Assembly (NCBI RefSeq): GCF_002154725.1
Contig: NZ_MTAW01000166.1
Span: forward strand, 1 to 60,794
From: Nostoc sp. 106C
GTDB lineage: Bacteria > Cyanobacteriota > Cyanobacteriia > Cyanobacteriales > Nostocaceae
Direction of reading: 5' to 3'
DNA: 60,794 nt
Below, piece after piece: positions 42,053 through 50,442 of this stretch (positions within the stretch are counted from its first letter, which is position 1; each line of letters starts with the position of its first letter). The translations under genes were made by a program, and so were the position numbers. A model generated the notes under the pieces. It was given only the letters and a program-made list of their open reading frames with translations. It ran no database searches and was not told where the DNA came from.

Positions 42053-42763
42053 ATGGTGACACAACAGCAACCACAGCAACCACACATTAATGAAACTCCA
42101 GCTTTGGAAAGCGGTGATAGATTGTCTCGCTACGAATTTGAGCGTCGCTATCAAGCTATGCCCGAACATAAGAAAGCTGAATTAATTGAAGGAGTCGTCT
42201 ATTTGGCATCACCACTACGTTTTGAACGTCATGCAGAACCACATGGAAAGATAGTTATTTGGTTGGGAACTTATCAAATTGCTACTCCAGGTGTGAAGTT
42301 AGGAATTGATCCAACGGTAAGGCTAGATCAAGATAATGAACCACAACCAGATGGAGTTTTGTTAATCGATCAAAGCTTGGGCGGACAATCGCGCTTAACG
42401 GAGGATGACTACATTGAAGGTGCACCAGAGTTAGTCGTAGAAATTGCTGCTAGTAGTGCAGCTTATGATTTGCACGACAAAAAAAAGGCTTATCGGCGCA
42501 ATGGAATTCAAGAGTATATTGTTTGGCAGATATTAGAAAATAAGCTGGATTGGTTTCGGTTAAGTGAAAGTGAATATATGTCTTTAGAGCCAAATGCAGA
42601 TGGGATTTTGCAAAGTCAAGTAATGCCAGGGTTATGGTTAGCGATTCCAGCGTTGCTTGCAGGAGATATGCCCCAGGTTATGGCAGTTTTGCAAGCAGGA
42701 TTAAGTTCACCAGAACATACAGAATTTGTGAAAACATTATCACAAGGGATTAGGAAAAAATAG
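42053..42763 (+). CDS. Uma2 family (DUF820) nuclease-fold protein
   Basis: This 236-residue Uma2 protein shows LSRYEFERRYQAMPEHKKAE, LIEGVVYLASP, EPQPDGVLLI (metal-site Asp) and APELVVEIAAS, followed by KKAYRRNGIQEYIVW. It has a good Shine-Dalgarno (ggaggg) before ATG 42053. It interrupts the cobalamin gene region, sitting 70 bases after cobK, and has no evident link to B12. It belongs to a different Uma2 subfamily from the copy at 47738. Confidence 0.88.
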   Translation: MVTQQQPQQPHINETPALESGDRLSRYEFERRYQAMPEHKKAELIEGVVYLASPLRFERHAEPHGKIVIWLGTYQIATPGVKLGIDPTVRLDQDNEPQPDGVLLIDQSLGGQSRLTEDDYIEGAPELVVEIAASSAAYDLHDKKKAYRRNGIQEYIVWQILENKLDWFRLSESEYMSLEPNADGILQSQVMPGLWLAIPALLAGDMPQVMAVLQAGLSSPEHTEFVKTLSQGIRKK

Positions 42764-42873
42764 ATTCTCATGCTTTATGGTGTAATCCCTTATATGTCTT
42801 TGGGTTGCAATAGAGAACTGAGAAAACCACTAAGATTGTTGCTAAATTTTTGAGTATAGATATTTTTACCGCT

Positions 42874-43302
42874 ATGAGGACTGCTGATTCATTTTATAAA
42901 ATTCTTTTGGCTTTGCCTGACCCGGCACTGAAAGGATTTATGAGTTGGGCAGTCCTCGACATGGCAAAGCAAGTGAATTATCCCCTCGTTCTCGATCTCA
43001 GCAAACTGGATCATCTTCCACTTACTACATATATTGAAAAACTCGAAAAACAATTTCAGGCTCATGTCGATACTGAGTCATTAAGTGATGGAGTCGCCTC
43101 ATTAATCGCTGCACAACTCGCTGATTCCAGAAATTTACCAAATCCGATCGCGTTGATTGAGACTCTGTTACTATATGTCCAATTTTCTTGCATTGCGACT
43201 ATCGAGGATGAGGAGCTAGCAAATAAAGTGTCGGCAGAGATGATTGCTCGCCAATACGCCACACTGGACAAAATAGCCAGAATTTATGGTGTTAAGGATT
43301 AA
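42874..43302 (+). CDS. Protein of unknown function, possibly Rpn/DUF2887-like at its N-terminus
   Basis: This protein of about 142 residues is mostly helical and without signal or membrane helix. The beginning (MRTADSFYKILLALPDPALK) recalls the N-terminus of PD-(D/E)XK transposase-like proteins (DUF2887/Rpn), but the rest does not clearly follow that family. An in-frame TTG at 42850 would add 8 residues; neither start has a good ribosome-binding site. It is convergent with cobL (21 bases apart) and follows a Uma2 gene. Confidence 0.55.
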   Translation: MRTADSFYKILLALPDPALKGFMSWAVLDMAKQVNYPLVLDLSKLDHLPLTTYIEKLEKQFQAHVDTESLSDGVASLIAAQLADSRNLPNPIALIETLLLYVQFSCIATIEDEELANKVSAEMIARQYATLDKIARIYGVKD

Positions 43303-43323
43303 GCATTAAACTTTTGTAGCGAG

Positions 43324-44565
43324 TCACGACTTTATTGCGACCCATTGTGTTACAGGTGCCATTCCTCGCCAACCTAAAAATTTACCAATTGGTTCCGCAC
43401 GTTGGATCACAATGCGGGTGAAATTACCACCAACTTGTTCATACCATTTAAATAAGGTTTGCTCGCCCTCAATCGTGACAACATTTGCTACTAAACGTCC
43501 ACCAGGCTTGAGTGCTGACCAACAAATATCAAATAAGCCATCGGCTGTTACGCCACCACCAATAAAAATAGCGTCAGGTTGGAGTAAATCTTTGAGAACA
43601 TTTGGCGCTTTTCCCTCAATAATTTGCAGATTTGGTACACCTAAAGCCGCAGCATTATCGGCAATATAGCCCAGTCTAGATGAGTTTTGTTCAATAGCGA
43701 TCGCTCGACATCTCGGATGAGTCCGCATCCATTCTATAGAAATTGAACCACACCCCGCGCCAACATCCCACAGTAGTTGTCCTGGTGTAGGTGCTAGGGT
43801 CGCTAGGGTAATCGCTCTAACTTCATGCTTGGTTAACTGTCCATCGTGGTGATAGGCGTTATCTGGCAATCCTGCGATTCTGGGTAAAGATACTACCCCA
43901 GCATCGGCAAGACAATCAACTGCGATCGCATTTAAAGGAGCAATCTCTGTTTCACTCCAAGTTGCAGCTCTACCTTCTACAATGTGTTCTTGGGTGCCAC
44001 CTATCCGTTCTAAAACCTTGATTTTACTGCCACCATAGCCCCGTTGCGTCAAAATTTGCGCCACAATCGCGGGTGTTTCTTTACCTTCACTCAAAATTAG
44101 TAGCCGCGCCCCAGGATAGATGTAAGGCTGGATTAGGGAGGGTGGACGACCACACAAACTAATGGTTTCCACTTCCGTCAAAGACCATCCCAGTCTGGCA
44201 CAAGCGAGACTGAAGGTTGAAGGTGCAGGAATAATCGTGATTTCCGAGATGGGGATTTGCTTTGTTAATGTCACCCCAATGCCGTAACACATGGGATCGC
44301 CGCTAGCTAGTACACATACAAATTGACCGCGACGTTGGATAATTTCTGCGACTGACTTGCTAATCGGGGAAGTCCAGGCAATTCTTGGGCGTTGGTCGTT
44401 ACTAGGAAGCATTGCCAAATGGCGATCGCCTCCTACTATAACTTCAGCTTGATCCACTAGGGATCGGGCGATCGCACTTAACCCCTGTAACCCATCTTCA
44501 CCAATGCCTACGATAGAAAGCCATTTATGTGAGTCTATCAATGAAGTTTTAGATATATAGCTCAA
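43324..44565 (-). CDS. cobL: Precorrin-6B C5,C15-methyltransferase (decarboxylating), CbiE-CbiT fusion
   Basis: This 413-residue bifunctional SAM enzyme methylates C5 and C15 and removes the acetate carboxyl at C12 of the corrin precursor. Residues about 10-205 are the CbiE/tetrapyrrole-methylase half (WLSIVGIGEDGLQGLS, LASGDPMCYGIGVTL). Residues about 225-410 are the CbiT half with SAM motif LLWDVGAGCGSISIEW and DAIFIGGGVTADGLFD. Length and domain order match CobL. It is transcribed away from riboswitch 2, so its own promoter lies in the same 200-base gap and nothing indicates riboswitch control of it. Confidence 0.95.
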   Translation of the reverse strand: MSYISKTSLIDSHKWLSIVGIGEDGLQGLSAIARSLVDQAEVIVGGDRHLAMLPSNDQRPRIAWTSPISKSVAEIIQRRGQFVCVLASGDPMCYGIGVTLTKQIPISEITIIPAPSTFSLACARLGWSLTEVETISLCGRPPSLIQPYIYPGARLLILSEGKETPAIVAQILTQRGYGGSKIKVLERIGGTQEHIVEGRAATWSETEIAPLNAIAVDCLADAGVVSLPRIAGLPDNAYHHDGQLTKHEVRAITLATLAPTPGQLLWDVGAGCGSISIEWMRTHPRCRAIAIEQNSSRLGYIADNAAALGVPNLQIIEGKAPNVLKDLLQPDAIFIGGGVTADGLFDICWSALKPGGRLVANVVTIEGEQTLFKWYEQVGGNFTRIVIQRAEPIGKFLGWRGMAPVTQWVAIKS

Positions 44566-44610
44566 TTAAGGAAATATTATCAGGTGATGAAAATTATGAA
44601 GCATCGAGAA

Positions 44611-44730
44611 TTCTGACAGGCTTCTCATGCTAAATTACTAAAGCTTAGAGTTGGGAAACTCCGGTGGAATTCCGGGACTGTGCCGCAGCTGTAAAGTAAG
44701 TCAGAATGCCAACTCTTAGGCTGTCCAGAA
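44611..44730 (+). ncRNA. Cobalamin (B12) riboswitch 2
   Basis: The conserved core reads ttgggaaactccggtggaat (44651-44670), then tccgggactgtgccgcagct (44671-44690) and gtaa, followed by agtcagaatgcc. The outer helix pairs ttctgacag (44611-44619) with ctgtccagaa (44721-44730), one bulged base. It lies directly upstream of cobG-cobH-cobI and should lower their expression when cobalamin is present. Boundaries are estimated. Confidence 0.92.
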
Positions 44731-44781
44731 AAGACATATATCATCTACATCCTTGCGTTGCACGGGGAAGGAGTTCCAGTT

Positions 44782-46251
44782 TTGCTGTCCGGATTTACCA
44801 AATGTCCAGGCTTATTTTACGCCACACCTGCTCAAGATGGTATATTATCTCGCATTAGAATACCAGGTGGCATTTTAAATAGCAAGCAGTGCCGCGCGAT
44901 CGCAGAGATAGCTGACCTATATGGCGGTGGCTATGTTGATGTGACTAATCGGGCTAACCTGCAAATTCGGGAAATTCATCAAGGGATCAATACCGAGGTG
45001 CTGAAGCGCCTACAAGAGTTAGGGTTAGGTTCCAATAACACAGCGGTAGATCAGATCCGCAATATTATGACCAGCCCAACTGCTGGTATCGATTCCCAAG
45101 AATTAGTAGACACCCGTCCCTTTGTCCAAGCCTGGGATAATTACATCAAAGCTAATTCTCAACTATCAGCACTGTCTGCTAAATTTAGTGTCTGCTTTGA
45201 TGGCGGCGGCATTGTTTCAGTAAGCGATCGCGTCAATGATATCGTCTTTGCTGCTGTGTTAGTAGATGGTATTGTGTACTTCCGTCTTTGTATAAGTGAC
45301 GGCGCAAAGGGTAAACCAGCCAAAGATACAAAAATTTTATTACCACTACAGAAATGCTTACCAGTCTTGGCAGCTTTAGCAGATGTCTACCTAGCTCATA
45401 TTGAGCCTAATAGTAAACCTAAGCTGCGCCTGCGAGAGGTAGTAAACAATTTGGGCTGTGAAAATTATCTTCAAGAAGTTCAGCAGCGTCTAGCTTTTGC
45501 TCTGTCTTTTCTTCAGCAAAAAGAGGAATTTGTAGAGAGAATTTCTAATTATCACCATATTGGCATTCATCCCCAGCGTCAGCCGAGTTTATTTTATCTT
45601 GGGGTTGTGTTGCCCTTAGGTCGTATAGAAACAATGCAGATATTGGGGTTAGCTGAGTTAGCAGAAAAATATGGTAGCGGTACTCTTAGGCTCACCCCTT
45701 GGCAAAATATACTGCTTACAGATATTCCGCAACAATGGGTTGCTGATGTTCAAAGTGAAATTGCTGCTTTGGGATTAGATTGTTCAGTTAGCAACATTAA
45801 CAGTGGATTAGTTGCCTGTTCTGGCAAAAGAGGATGTGCAGCTTCTGCTACTGACACCAAAGGCGACGCTTTAGTATTAGCAGAATATCTCAAAAATCGC
45901 GTTTCCTTAGACAGCCCTGTAAATATCCACTTCAGCGGCTGTGCTAAATCCTGCGCCCAACATAGCAAAAGTGATATTACTTTACTCGGTGTCAGCGTTG
46001 AGGATGACAATGGAACGGTGGAGGGTTATCGGGTTTATGTAGGTGTTGACGATAATGACCTACAATTTGGCCGCGAATATCAATTTGTAACTGTTGCGAA
46101 CTTGCCTGCGTTGATAGAACAGATGCTGTTAGTATATAAAACCCAACGCCTGAACCATGATGAGACTTTTAGGGAATTTGCTAATCGATATGAAATCACT
46201 CAATTAAAACAATTATGCGATCGCTCCCGTGTTCTAACGAACCTACCCTGA
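44782..46251 (+). CDS. cobG: Precorrin-3B synthase
   Basis: This protein of about 489 residues is related to siroheme nitrite/sulfite reductases. It contains the ferredoxin-like half-domains (FTKCPGLFYATPAQDGILSR, GSGTLRLTPWQNILLTDI) and the 4Fe-4S cysteines in CSGKRGC and FSGCAKSC. CobG hydroxylates precorrin-3A with O2 before ring contraction, the hallmark of the oxygen-dependent B12 route. The start is uncertain: TTG 44758 is in frame, but TTG 44782 has an excellent aaggag (44768-44773) 8 bases upstream. It is first in the riboswitch-2 operon with cobH and cobI. Confidence 0.9.
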   Translation: MLSGFTKCPGLFYATPAQDGILSRIRIPGGILNSKQCRAIAEIADLYGGGYVDVTNRANLQIREIHQGINTEVLKRLQELGLGSNNTAVDQIRNIMTSPTAGIDSQELVDTRPFVQAWDNYIKANSQLSALSAKFSVCFDGGGIVSVSDRVNDIVFAAVLVDGIVYFRLCISDGAKGKPAKDTKILLPLQKCLPVLAALADVYLAHIEPNSKPKLRLREVVNNLGCENYLQEVQQRLAFALSFLQQKEEFVERISNYHHIGIHPQRQPSLFYLGVVLPLGRIETMQILGLAELAEKYGSGTLRLTPWQNILLTDIPQQWVADVQSEIAALGLDCSVSNINSGLVACSGKRGCAASATDTKGDALVLAEYLKNRVSLDSPVNIHFSGCAKSCAQHSKSDITLLGVSVEDDNGTVEGYRVYVGVDDNDLQFGREYQFVTVANLPALIEQMLLVYKTQRLNHDETFREFANRYEITQLKQLCDRSRVLTNLP

Positions 46252-46302
46252 TAGCTATTTACTAAATAAATCTAAAATTTAAAATCCAAAATCTCAAATT
46301 GA

Positions 46303-46929
46303 ATGCCTGATTATATCCAAGATGCCAAGGAAATCTACCGTAATTCATTCGCAATCATCCGGTCGGAAGCAAATCTAGAAATTTTGCCGCCAGATGTAGC
46401 AAAAGTTGCAGTCCGTCTAATTCATGCCTGTGGAATGACGGATATTGTCACTGATATCGGATATTCACCAACAGCGGTGCAGTCTGGACGGACAGCATTG
46501 GCAGCTGGAGCGCCAATTCTTTGTGATTGCCGAATGGTGGCTGATGGTGTTACAAGGCGGCGATTACCTGCAAATAACCAAGTCATCTGCACTCTCAACG
46601 CTCCCGAAGTCCCAGAACTGGCTGAAAAGATGGGTACTACCAGGTCGGCGGCTGCCTTAGAATTATGGCGAAAGCATCTTCAAGGAGCAGTAGTGGCAAT
46701 TGGTAATGCGCCCACCGCCCTATTTCGGCTGTTGGAAATGCTGGATCAAGGATGCCCCAAACCTGCGGTTATCTTGGGTTTTCCCGTTGGGTTTGTGGGT
46801 GCAGCCGAGTCGAAAGCCGCCCTGGCAGCAGATAGCCGTAATGTACCATTTTTAACATTACATGGTCGGCGTGGCGGAAGTGCGATCGCCGCCGCCGCAG
46901 TTAACGCCCTAGCAACAGAGGAAGAATAA
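46303..46929 (+). CDS. cobH: Precorrin-8X methylmutase
   Basis: This 208-residue enzyme moves the methyl group from C11 to C12, giving hydrogenobyrinate. Recognisable segments are FAIIRSEANLEILPPDVAKV, VAVRLIHACGMTDI (catalytic His), GAPILCDCRMVADGVTRRRL and GFPVGFVGAAESKAAL. It is complete and of normal length. It lies 51 bases after cobG and 2 bases before cobI, in the operon controlled by riboswitch 2. Confidence 0.96.
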   Translation: MPDYIQDAKEIYRNSFAIIRSEANLEILPPDVAKVAVRLIHACGMTDIVTDIGYSPTAVQSGRTALAAGAPILCDCRMVADGVTRRRLPANNQVICTLNAPEVPELAEKMGTTRSAAALELWRKHLQGAVVAIGNAPTALFRLLEMLDQGCPKPAVILGFPVGFVGAAESKAALAADSRNVPFLTLHGRRGGSAIAAAAVNALATEEE

Positions 46930-46931
46930 TC

Positions 46932-47636
46932 ATGACAGCTAAAGGTCGTCTTTATGGTGTTGGTATAGGCCCTGGCGATCCCGAACTTTTGACCCTAAAA
47001 GCGCTACGGCTATTGCAAGCTGCGCCTGTAGTCGCCTATCAATCGGCAACAGATAAAGAAAGTATTGCCAGAAAAATTATCGCGCCATATCTTTCCGGGA
47101 ATCAAATCGAGGTACTGTATCACCTTCCTCGTGCTTTAGAGCCAGAAAAAGCACAATCAATTTATGACAAAGAAGTTGAACCGATTGCCACACATTTAGA
47201 AGCAGGGCGGGATGTGGTAGTAGTTTGTGAAGGCGACCCGTTTTTCTACGGTTCGTTTATGTATGTTTTCACACGCTTATCTGAGCATTATGAAACAGAA
47301 GTTGTTCCTGGAGTCTCTTCTTTGATGGCTTGTCCAGTAGCTTTGGGCGTACCTTTCACCTACTACAACGATATTCTCACCGTTTTGCCTGCACCGTTAC
47401 CAGCAGAAGAACTGATCACACAACTATTAACCACCGATGCAGCCGCAATCATGAAATTGGGCCGTCACTTTACCAAAGTGCGTGATATTCTCCATCAGCT
47501 AGGGTTAGCATCGCGGGCGCTGTATATTGAACGAGCAACAATGGCGCAGCAAAGAATTGTACCTTTAGATGAAGTCGATCCGGCAGAGGTGCCTTATTTT
47601 GCGATGATTGTTATACCAAGTAAGAGTAGGTTATAG
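46932..47636 (+). CDS. cobI: Precorrin-2 C20-methyltransferase
   Basis: This 234-residue SAM-dependent tetrapyrrole methylase shows the N-terminal GRLYGVGIGPGDPELLTLKA, then VVVVCEGDPFFYGSFMYV, GVSSLMACPVALGVP and IMKLGRHFTKVRDI. It adds the C20 methyl group to precorrin-2, the first committed step toward corrins. It is last in the riboswitch-2 operon, 2 bases after cobH. A CGCAGAG-type repeat occupies the gap that follows (47660-47690). Confidence 0.96.
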   Translation: MTAKGRLYGVGIGPGDPELLTLKALRLLQAAPVVAYQSATDKESIARKIIAPYLSGNQIEVLYHLPRALEPEKAQSIYDKEVEPIATHLEAGRDVVVVCEGDPFFYGSFMYVFTRLSEHYETEVVPGVSSLMACPVALGVPFTYYNDILTVLPAPLPAEELITQLLTTDAAAIMKLGRHFTKVRDILHQLGLASRALYIERATMAQQRIVPLDEVDPAEVPYFAMIVIPSKSRL

Positions 47637-47737
47637 GTGGAGAAAATAGATCTTTTTTTCTCACGCAGAGGCGCAGAGGCGCAAAGAAGAAAACAGGAAT
47701 GTTATTTTTTGCATAAGCACTATTGGCTGGATTTGCC

Positions 47738-48328
47738 ATGAATGTTGTCACACCTAAACGATTTACAGTGGATGAGTATCATCGGCTGATTGAACTCGGA
47801 TTTGTAAAAGAGAGCGATCGCATTGAGTTGATTCGAGGAGAACTGATCCAGATGACAGCCAAGGGAACACCGCACACAGTCTGTTGTTCTATCTTATGCC
47901 GTCAACTGGATCGCCTCTTGGGTGATAGAGCCGTCATTCGTGGGCAAGATCCGATTACTCTTCCTAATAACAGTGAACCTGAGCCAGATGTTGCGATCGC
48001 ACGCGGAACAGATGAAGATTATCTCGCTCATCATCCATATCCTGAAGATATTTTGTTAGTTATCGAAATTTCAGATAAAACATTAGATTACGATCAAAAT
48101 ACAAAGTTAAAACTTTATGCAGAAGCAGGTATTTCTGATTACTGGATTGTGAACTTAATTGCTCGCCAATTAGAACGTTACAATCAGCCATATCAAACTT
48201 CTCAAGGAGAGTTTGGTTATCTCAGCAAGCAAATTTCTCTACCTCATCAGTCAGTTGCAATTCCTGGGATTGAAGATAGTTTATTAGAATTGAATAGGAT
48301 TTTTTTAGAAACCAGTAATGCTGGATAA
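47738..48328 (+). CDS. Uma2 family (DUF820) nuclease-fold protein
   Basis: This protein of about 196 residues shows RFTVDEYHRLIELGFVKESD, RIELIRGELIQMTAKG, SEPEPDVAIAR (metal-site Asp), DILLVIEISDKTLDYD and KLKLYAEAGISDYWIVNL. It is the most canonical Uma2 member in the window. The ATG at 47738 is preferred over an in-frame TTG at 47723. It follows cobI by about 100 bases and is probably unrelated to B12 synthesis. Confidence 0.9.
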   Translation: MNVVTPKRFTVDEYHRLIELGFVKESDRIELIRGELIQMTAKGTPHTVCCSILCRQLDRLLGDRAVIRGQDPITLPNNSEPEPDVAIARGTDEDYLAHHPYPEDILLVIEISDKTLDYDQNTKLKLYAEAGISDYWIVNLIARQLERYNQPYQTSQGEFGYLSKQISLPHQSVAIPGIEDSLLELNRIFLETSNAG

Positions 48329-48446
48329 TTTAGTTTAATATATTAAATTTTACTAATAATTTACTTGTTTATTAATTCAAGCAATTAATTTCAGATATCA
48401 TCGCACGATGTAATAGTTTGAGGGATGATCTACCTATTTAGCAATT

Positions 48447-48812
48447 GTGACCAATTCCCAGTTGCGCCAGCAGATTTCAGAAATTGCTGAAGCTTTCCCA
48501 TTGTTTGAATGTATCCAGTGCGCTAATGCAATCCAAACATTCTTACTTGAAAGAGGCATTGCGGGAAAACGGCTACAATTATTCACAGGCAGCAACGAAG
48601 AACCCTACTGCAACATCTACCACGAGATCCTTCAGCAAAATATTTCTACTAATGGGATACATGAGGCGATCGCAGTTGAAATAGCACAAGAAGAGCTAAT
48701 ATTTGATAACATTCATTCGCAAGGAGTTCAAAGACAAGTTTGGCTTAACAACCTCTACTGTGCTGCTAAAGATATCGGAGGCGACTTTCAGATTACAGAA
48801 ACAGATTTTTAA
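48447..48812 (+). CDS. Papain-fold toxin domain protein
   Basis: This 121-residue protein resembles the papain-fold (Tox-PL type) peptidase domains used by polymorphic toxins. A candidate catalytic Cys is at 22 or 25 (FECIQCANAI), His72 (NGIHEAIAV) and Asp87 (IFDNIH), in the right order. It has only the toxin-like domain, without secretion or delivery regions. It starts at GTG 48447. The next gene begins 14 bases later with a strong ribosome-binding site and looks like its immunity partner. Cysteine peptidase or deamidase activity is inferred. Confidence 0.72.
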   Translation: MTNSQLRQQISEIAEAFPLFECIQCANAIQTFLLERGIAGKRLQLFTGSNEEPYCNIYHEILQQNISTNGIHEAIAVEIAQEELIFDNIHSQGVQRQVWLNNLYCAAKDIGGDFQITETDF

Positions 48813-48826
48813 CCAGGAGATATATG

Positions 48827-49159
48827 ATGAGCAGTCTGTACGATTTAATTCGCAAAATCCAAAAACGTCCTTCTTTGTATCTGGGTAAACCTTCTGTGTG
48901 TAACCTACGTTCCTGTATTTCTGGCTATATTCTAGCCCGTCGCGAACTTGGTATTTCTCAAACCGACGAAGAACGGCAATTTACAGAATTTCAAACTTGG
49001 ATTCAAAGCAAATTTCACATTTCCTCATCGCAATCTTGGGACAAAATAATCCTGTTTTACTCCGAAGACGAACACAGCGCTTTGGATAGCTTTTTCAAGC
49101 TATTTGAAGAATTTACCCAATCCCATCCACTTCAAAACGAGCGCCCGCTTGTAGGATGA
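48827..49159 (+). CDS. Probable immunity/antitoxin partner of the papain-fold protein
   Basis: This protein of about 110 residues begins MSSLYDLIRKIQKRPSLYLG and continues NLRSCISGYILARR. The R-P-x-x-Y-L-G-x-x-S-x-x-x-L pattern is common to small immunity-like proteins beside toxin domains. It is helical and without cysteine clusters or a signal. Two tandem ATGs exist (48824, 48827); aggag at 48815-48819 is better spaced for 48827 (7 bases). Tight coupling to the toxin-like gene supports a toxin-immunity pair; this is inference from context. Confidence 0.65.
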   Translation: MSSLYDLIRKIQKRPSLYLGKPSVCNLRSCISGYILARRELGISQTDEERQFTEFQTWIQSKFHISSSQSWDKIILFYSEDEHSALDSFFKLFEEFTQSHPLQNERPLVG

Positions 49160-49185
49160 ATGCGATAAATTAAGAAGAGTTAAAA

Positions 49186-50325
49186 TTAAACTCTGTAGGC
49201 GTGAATTGTATGAAAGCTGTTGTTAATTGCTGCTCCCATGAGTTTCATAAATGTGTTGCGTAAGGCTACAGCATAACGATTTTCTAATTCTCCCATTTTC
49301 CCTGATCGCAAGGATTGCTCGACAATCGATTTAGTCCGCGCAAACCTTTGTGATTCGTATTGTTGAAAGGCAGATGTTGGGTTTGATTGTGCTTGTAAAC
49401 ACTTGGTAATTACAACTGCGTCTTCTAATGCCATGCAGGCGCCTTGTCCTAAGGTTGGTAGCATAGGGTGGGCAGCATCTCCTAAGAGCGTAATATTTTG
49501 CTTGCTCCAAGGGCGAGTGGGAATGCGATCGTAGAGATCTGTTTTGAGGATATTGGCTTCATCTGTCGCCGCAATCAATTCTAGAATCGACGGAAACCAA
49601 CCTTGAAACATTTGCTCAAGTTCTCTTTTGCGTCCCAGTGCTGAATCAGGTTGTCCCTCTGGTGCTTTAGCTGCTGCGTACCAATACATCCGATTTTTAC
49701 CCAGCATCATAAATCCAAAGGCTTTAGCTGGACCAAAAAACTCTCTGATATAGCTAGAACGGTATCCGCTGGGAATGTAATCTGTTAGACCACGCCAAGT
49801 GGTAAAGTTGCGATAAATGGGTGGGTAATCTCCGAATAGTCCTGCTCTTACCCGCGATTTAAGTCCATCAGCACCAATCAAAGCATCGCCATCAACCATC
49901 AAGCCAGAGGCGAAATAAGCCCGAATCTTGTCTCCTACTTGCTCAAATCGCTCAAAAAGTTGTCCTAAAACAAACTTTTCTCTTGGTACATTACTCCAAA
50001 GTAGTGCGTGTAAGTCGGCACGATGGATTCCCAGAACTGGCAGATCGAATCTATTAACAGCTACGTTGATTAATTCTTTTCCGCTTTGCGAATTAAATTG
50101 ATAATTTGTGATGGGATTGCCTACACGGATCGCATCTTCTAACAAGCCTAAATTTTTGAGAACATGAGTAGCGTTTGCCCACAGCGCAATTCCTGCCCCG
50201 ACTTCTCGTAACTCAGAGGTGCGTTCGTAAACAGCGACTTCAAAGCCAGCACGATTAAGGGCGAAGGCGGTTGCTGCGCCGCCAATACCTCCCCCAACTA
50301 TGATGATTTTCTTTGTTGTCTGCAT
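49186..50325 (-). CDS. FAD-dependent monooxygenase
   Basis: This flavoprotein hydroxylase of about 379 residues (PHBH/zeaxanthin-epoxidase-like) has Rossmann motif KIIIVGGGIGGAATAFALNR at the N-terminus, the DALIGADGLKSRVR motif in the middle and GDAAHPMLPTLGQGACMALE (second FAD motif). The substrate is unknown. The start is ATG 50325; an upstream in-frame ATG at 50388 lies in repeat DNA and would add 21 unrelated residues. The Shine-Dalgarno agaagg, 6 bases before the ATG, falls inside the terminal repeat of an interspersed element (50331-50349). Confidence 0.9.
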   Translation of the reverse strand: MQTTKKIIIVGGGIGGAATAFALNRAGFEVAVYERTSELREVGAGIALWANATHVLKNLGLLEDAIRVGNPITNYQFNSQSGKELINVAVNRFDLPVLGIHRADLHALLWSNVPREKFVLGQLFERFEQVGDKIRAYFASGLMVDGDALIGADGLKSRVRAGLFGDYPPIYRNFTTWRGLTDYIPSGYRSSYIREFFGPAKAFGFMMLGKNRMYWYAAAKAPEGQPDSALGRKRELEQMFQGWFPSILELIAATDEANILKTDLYDRIPTRPWSKQNITLLGDAAHPMLPTLGQGACMALEDAVVITKCLQAQSNPTSAFQQYESQRFARTKSIVEQSLRSGKMGELENRYAVALRNTFMKLMGAAINNSFHTIHAYRV

Positions 50326-50330
50326 ATTAC

Positions 50331-50425
50331 ACCTTCTGCATAAGTCGATGTTTTGGATATCAAACCACAGATAAACACCGATGCACACCGATATTATCTG
50401 TGTTTATCTGTGTACATCTGTGGTT
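50331..50425. mobile_element. Truncated copy of the tagacctcttgcata MITE-like family
   Basis: accttctgcataagtcgat (50331-50349) matches the terminal repeat of the element at 10128-10313 with about two changes in 19. The aaccacagataaacaccgat arm follows, then atctgtgtttatctgtg and ctgtggtt. The right terminal repeat is missing. On the minus strand its left end carries the ribosome-binding site of the FAD monooxygenase. Confidence 0.65.
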
Positions 50426-50442
50426 CCTTTATTTTCTTAATA

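Noticed and set aside
49186-50388. A longer FAD monooxygenase starting at ATG 50388
   Set aside because: The extra 21 residues come from the interspersed repeat and precede the normal start of the Rossmann fold; ATG 50325 has a well-spaced ribosome-binding site.
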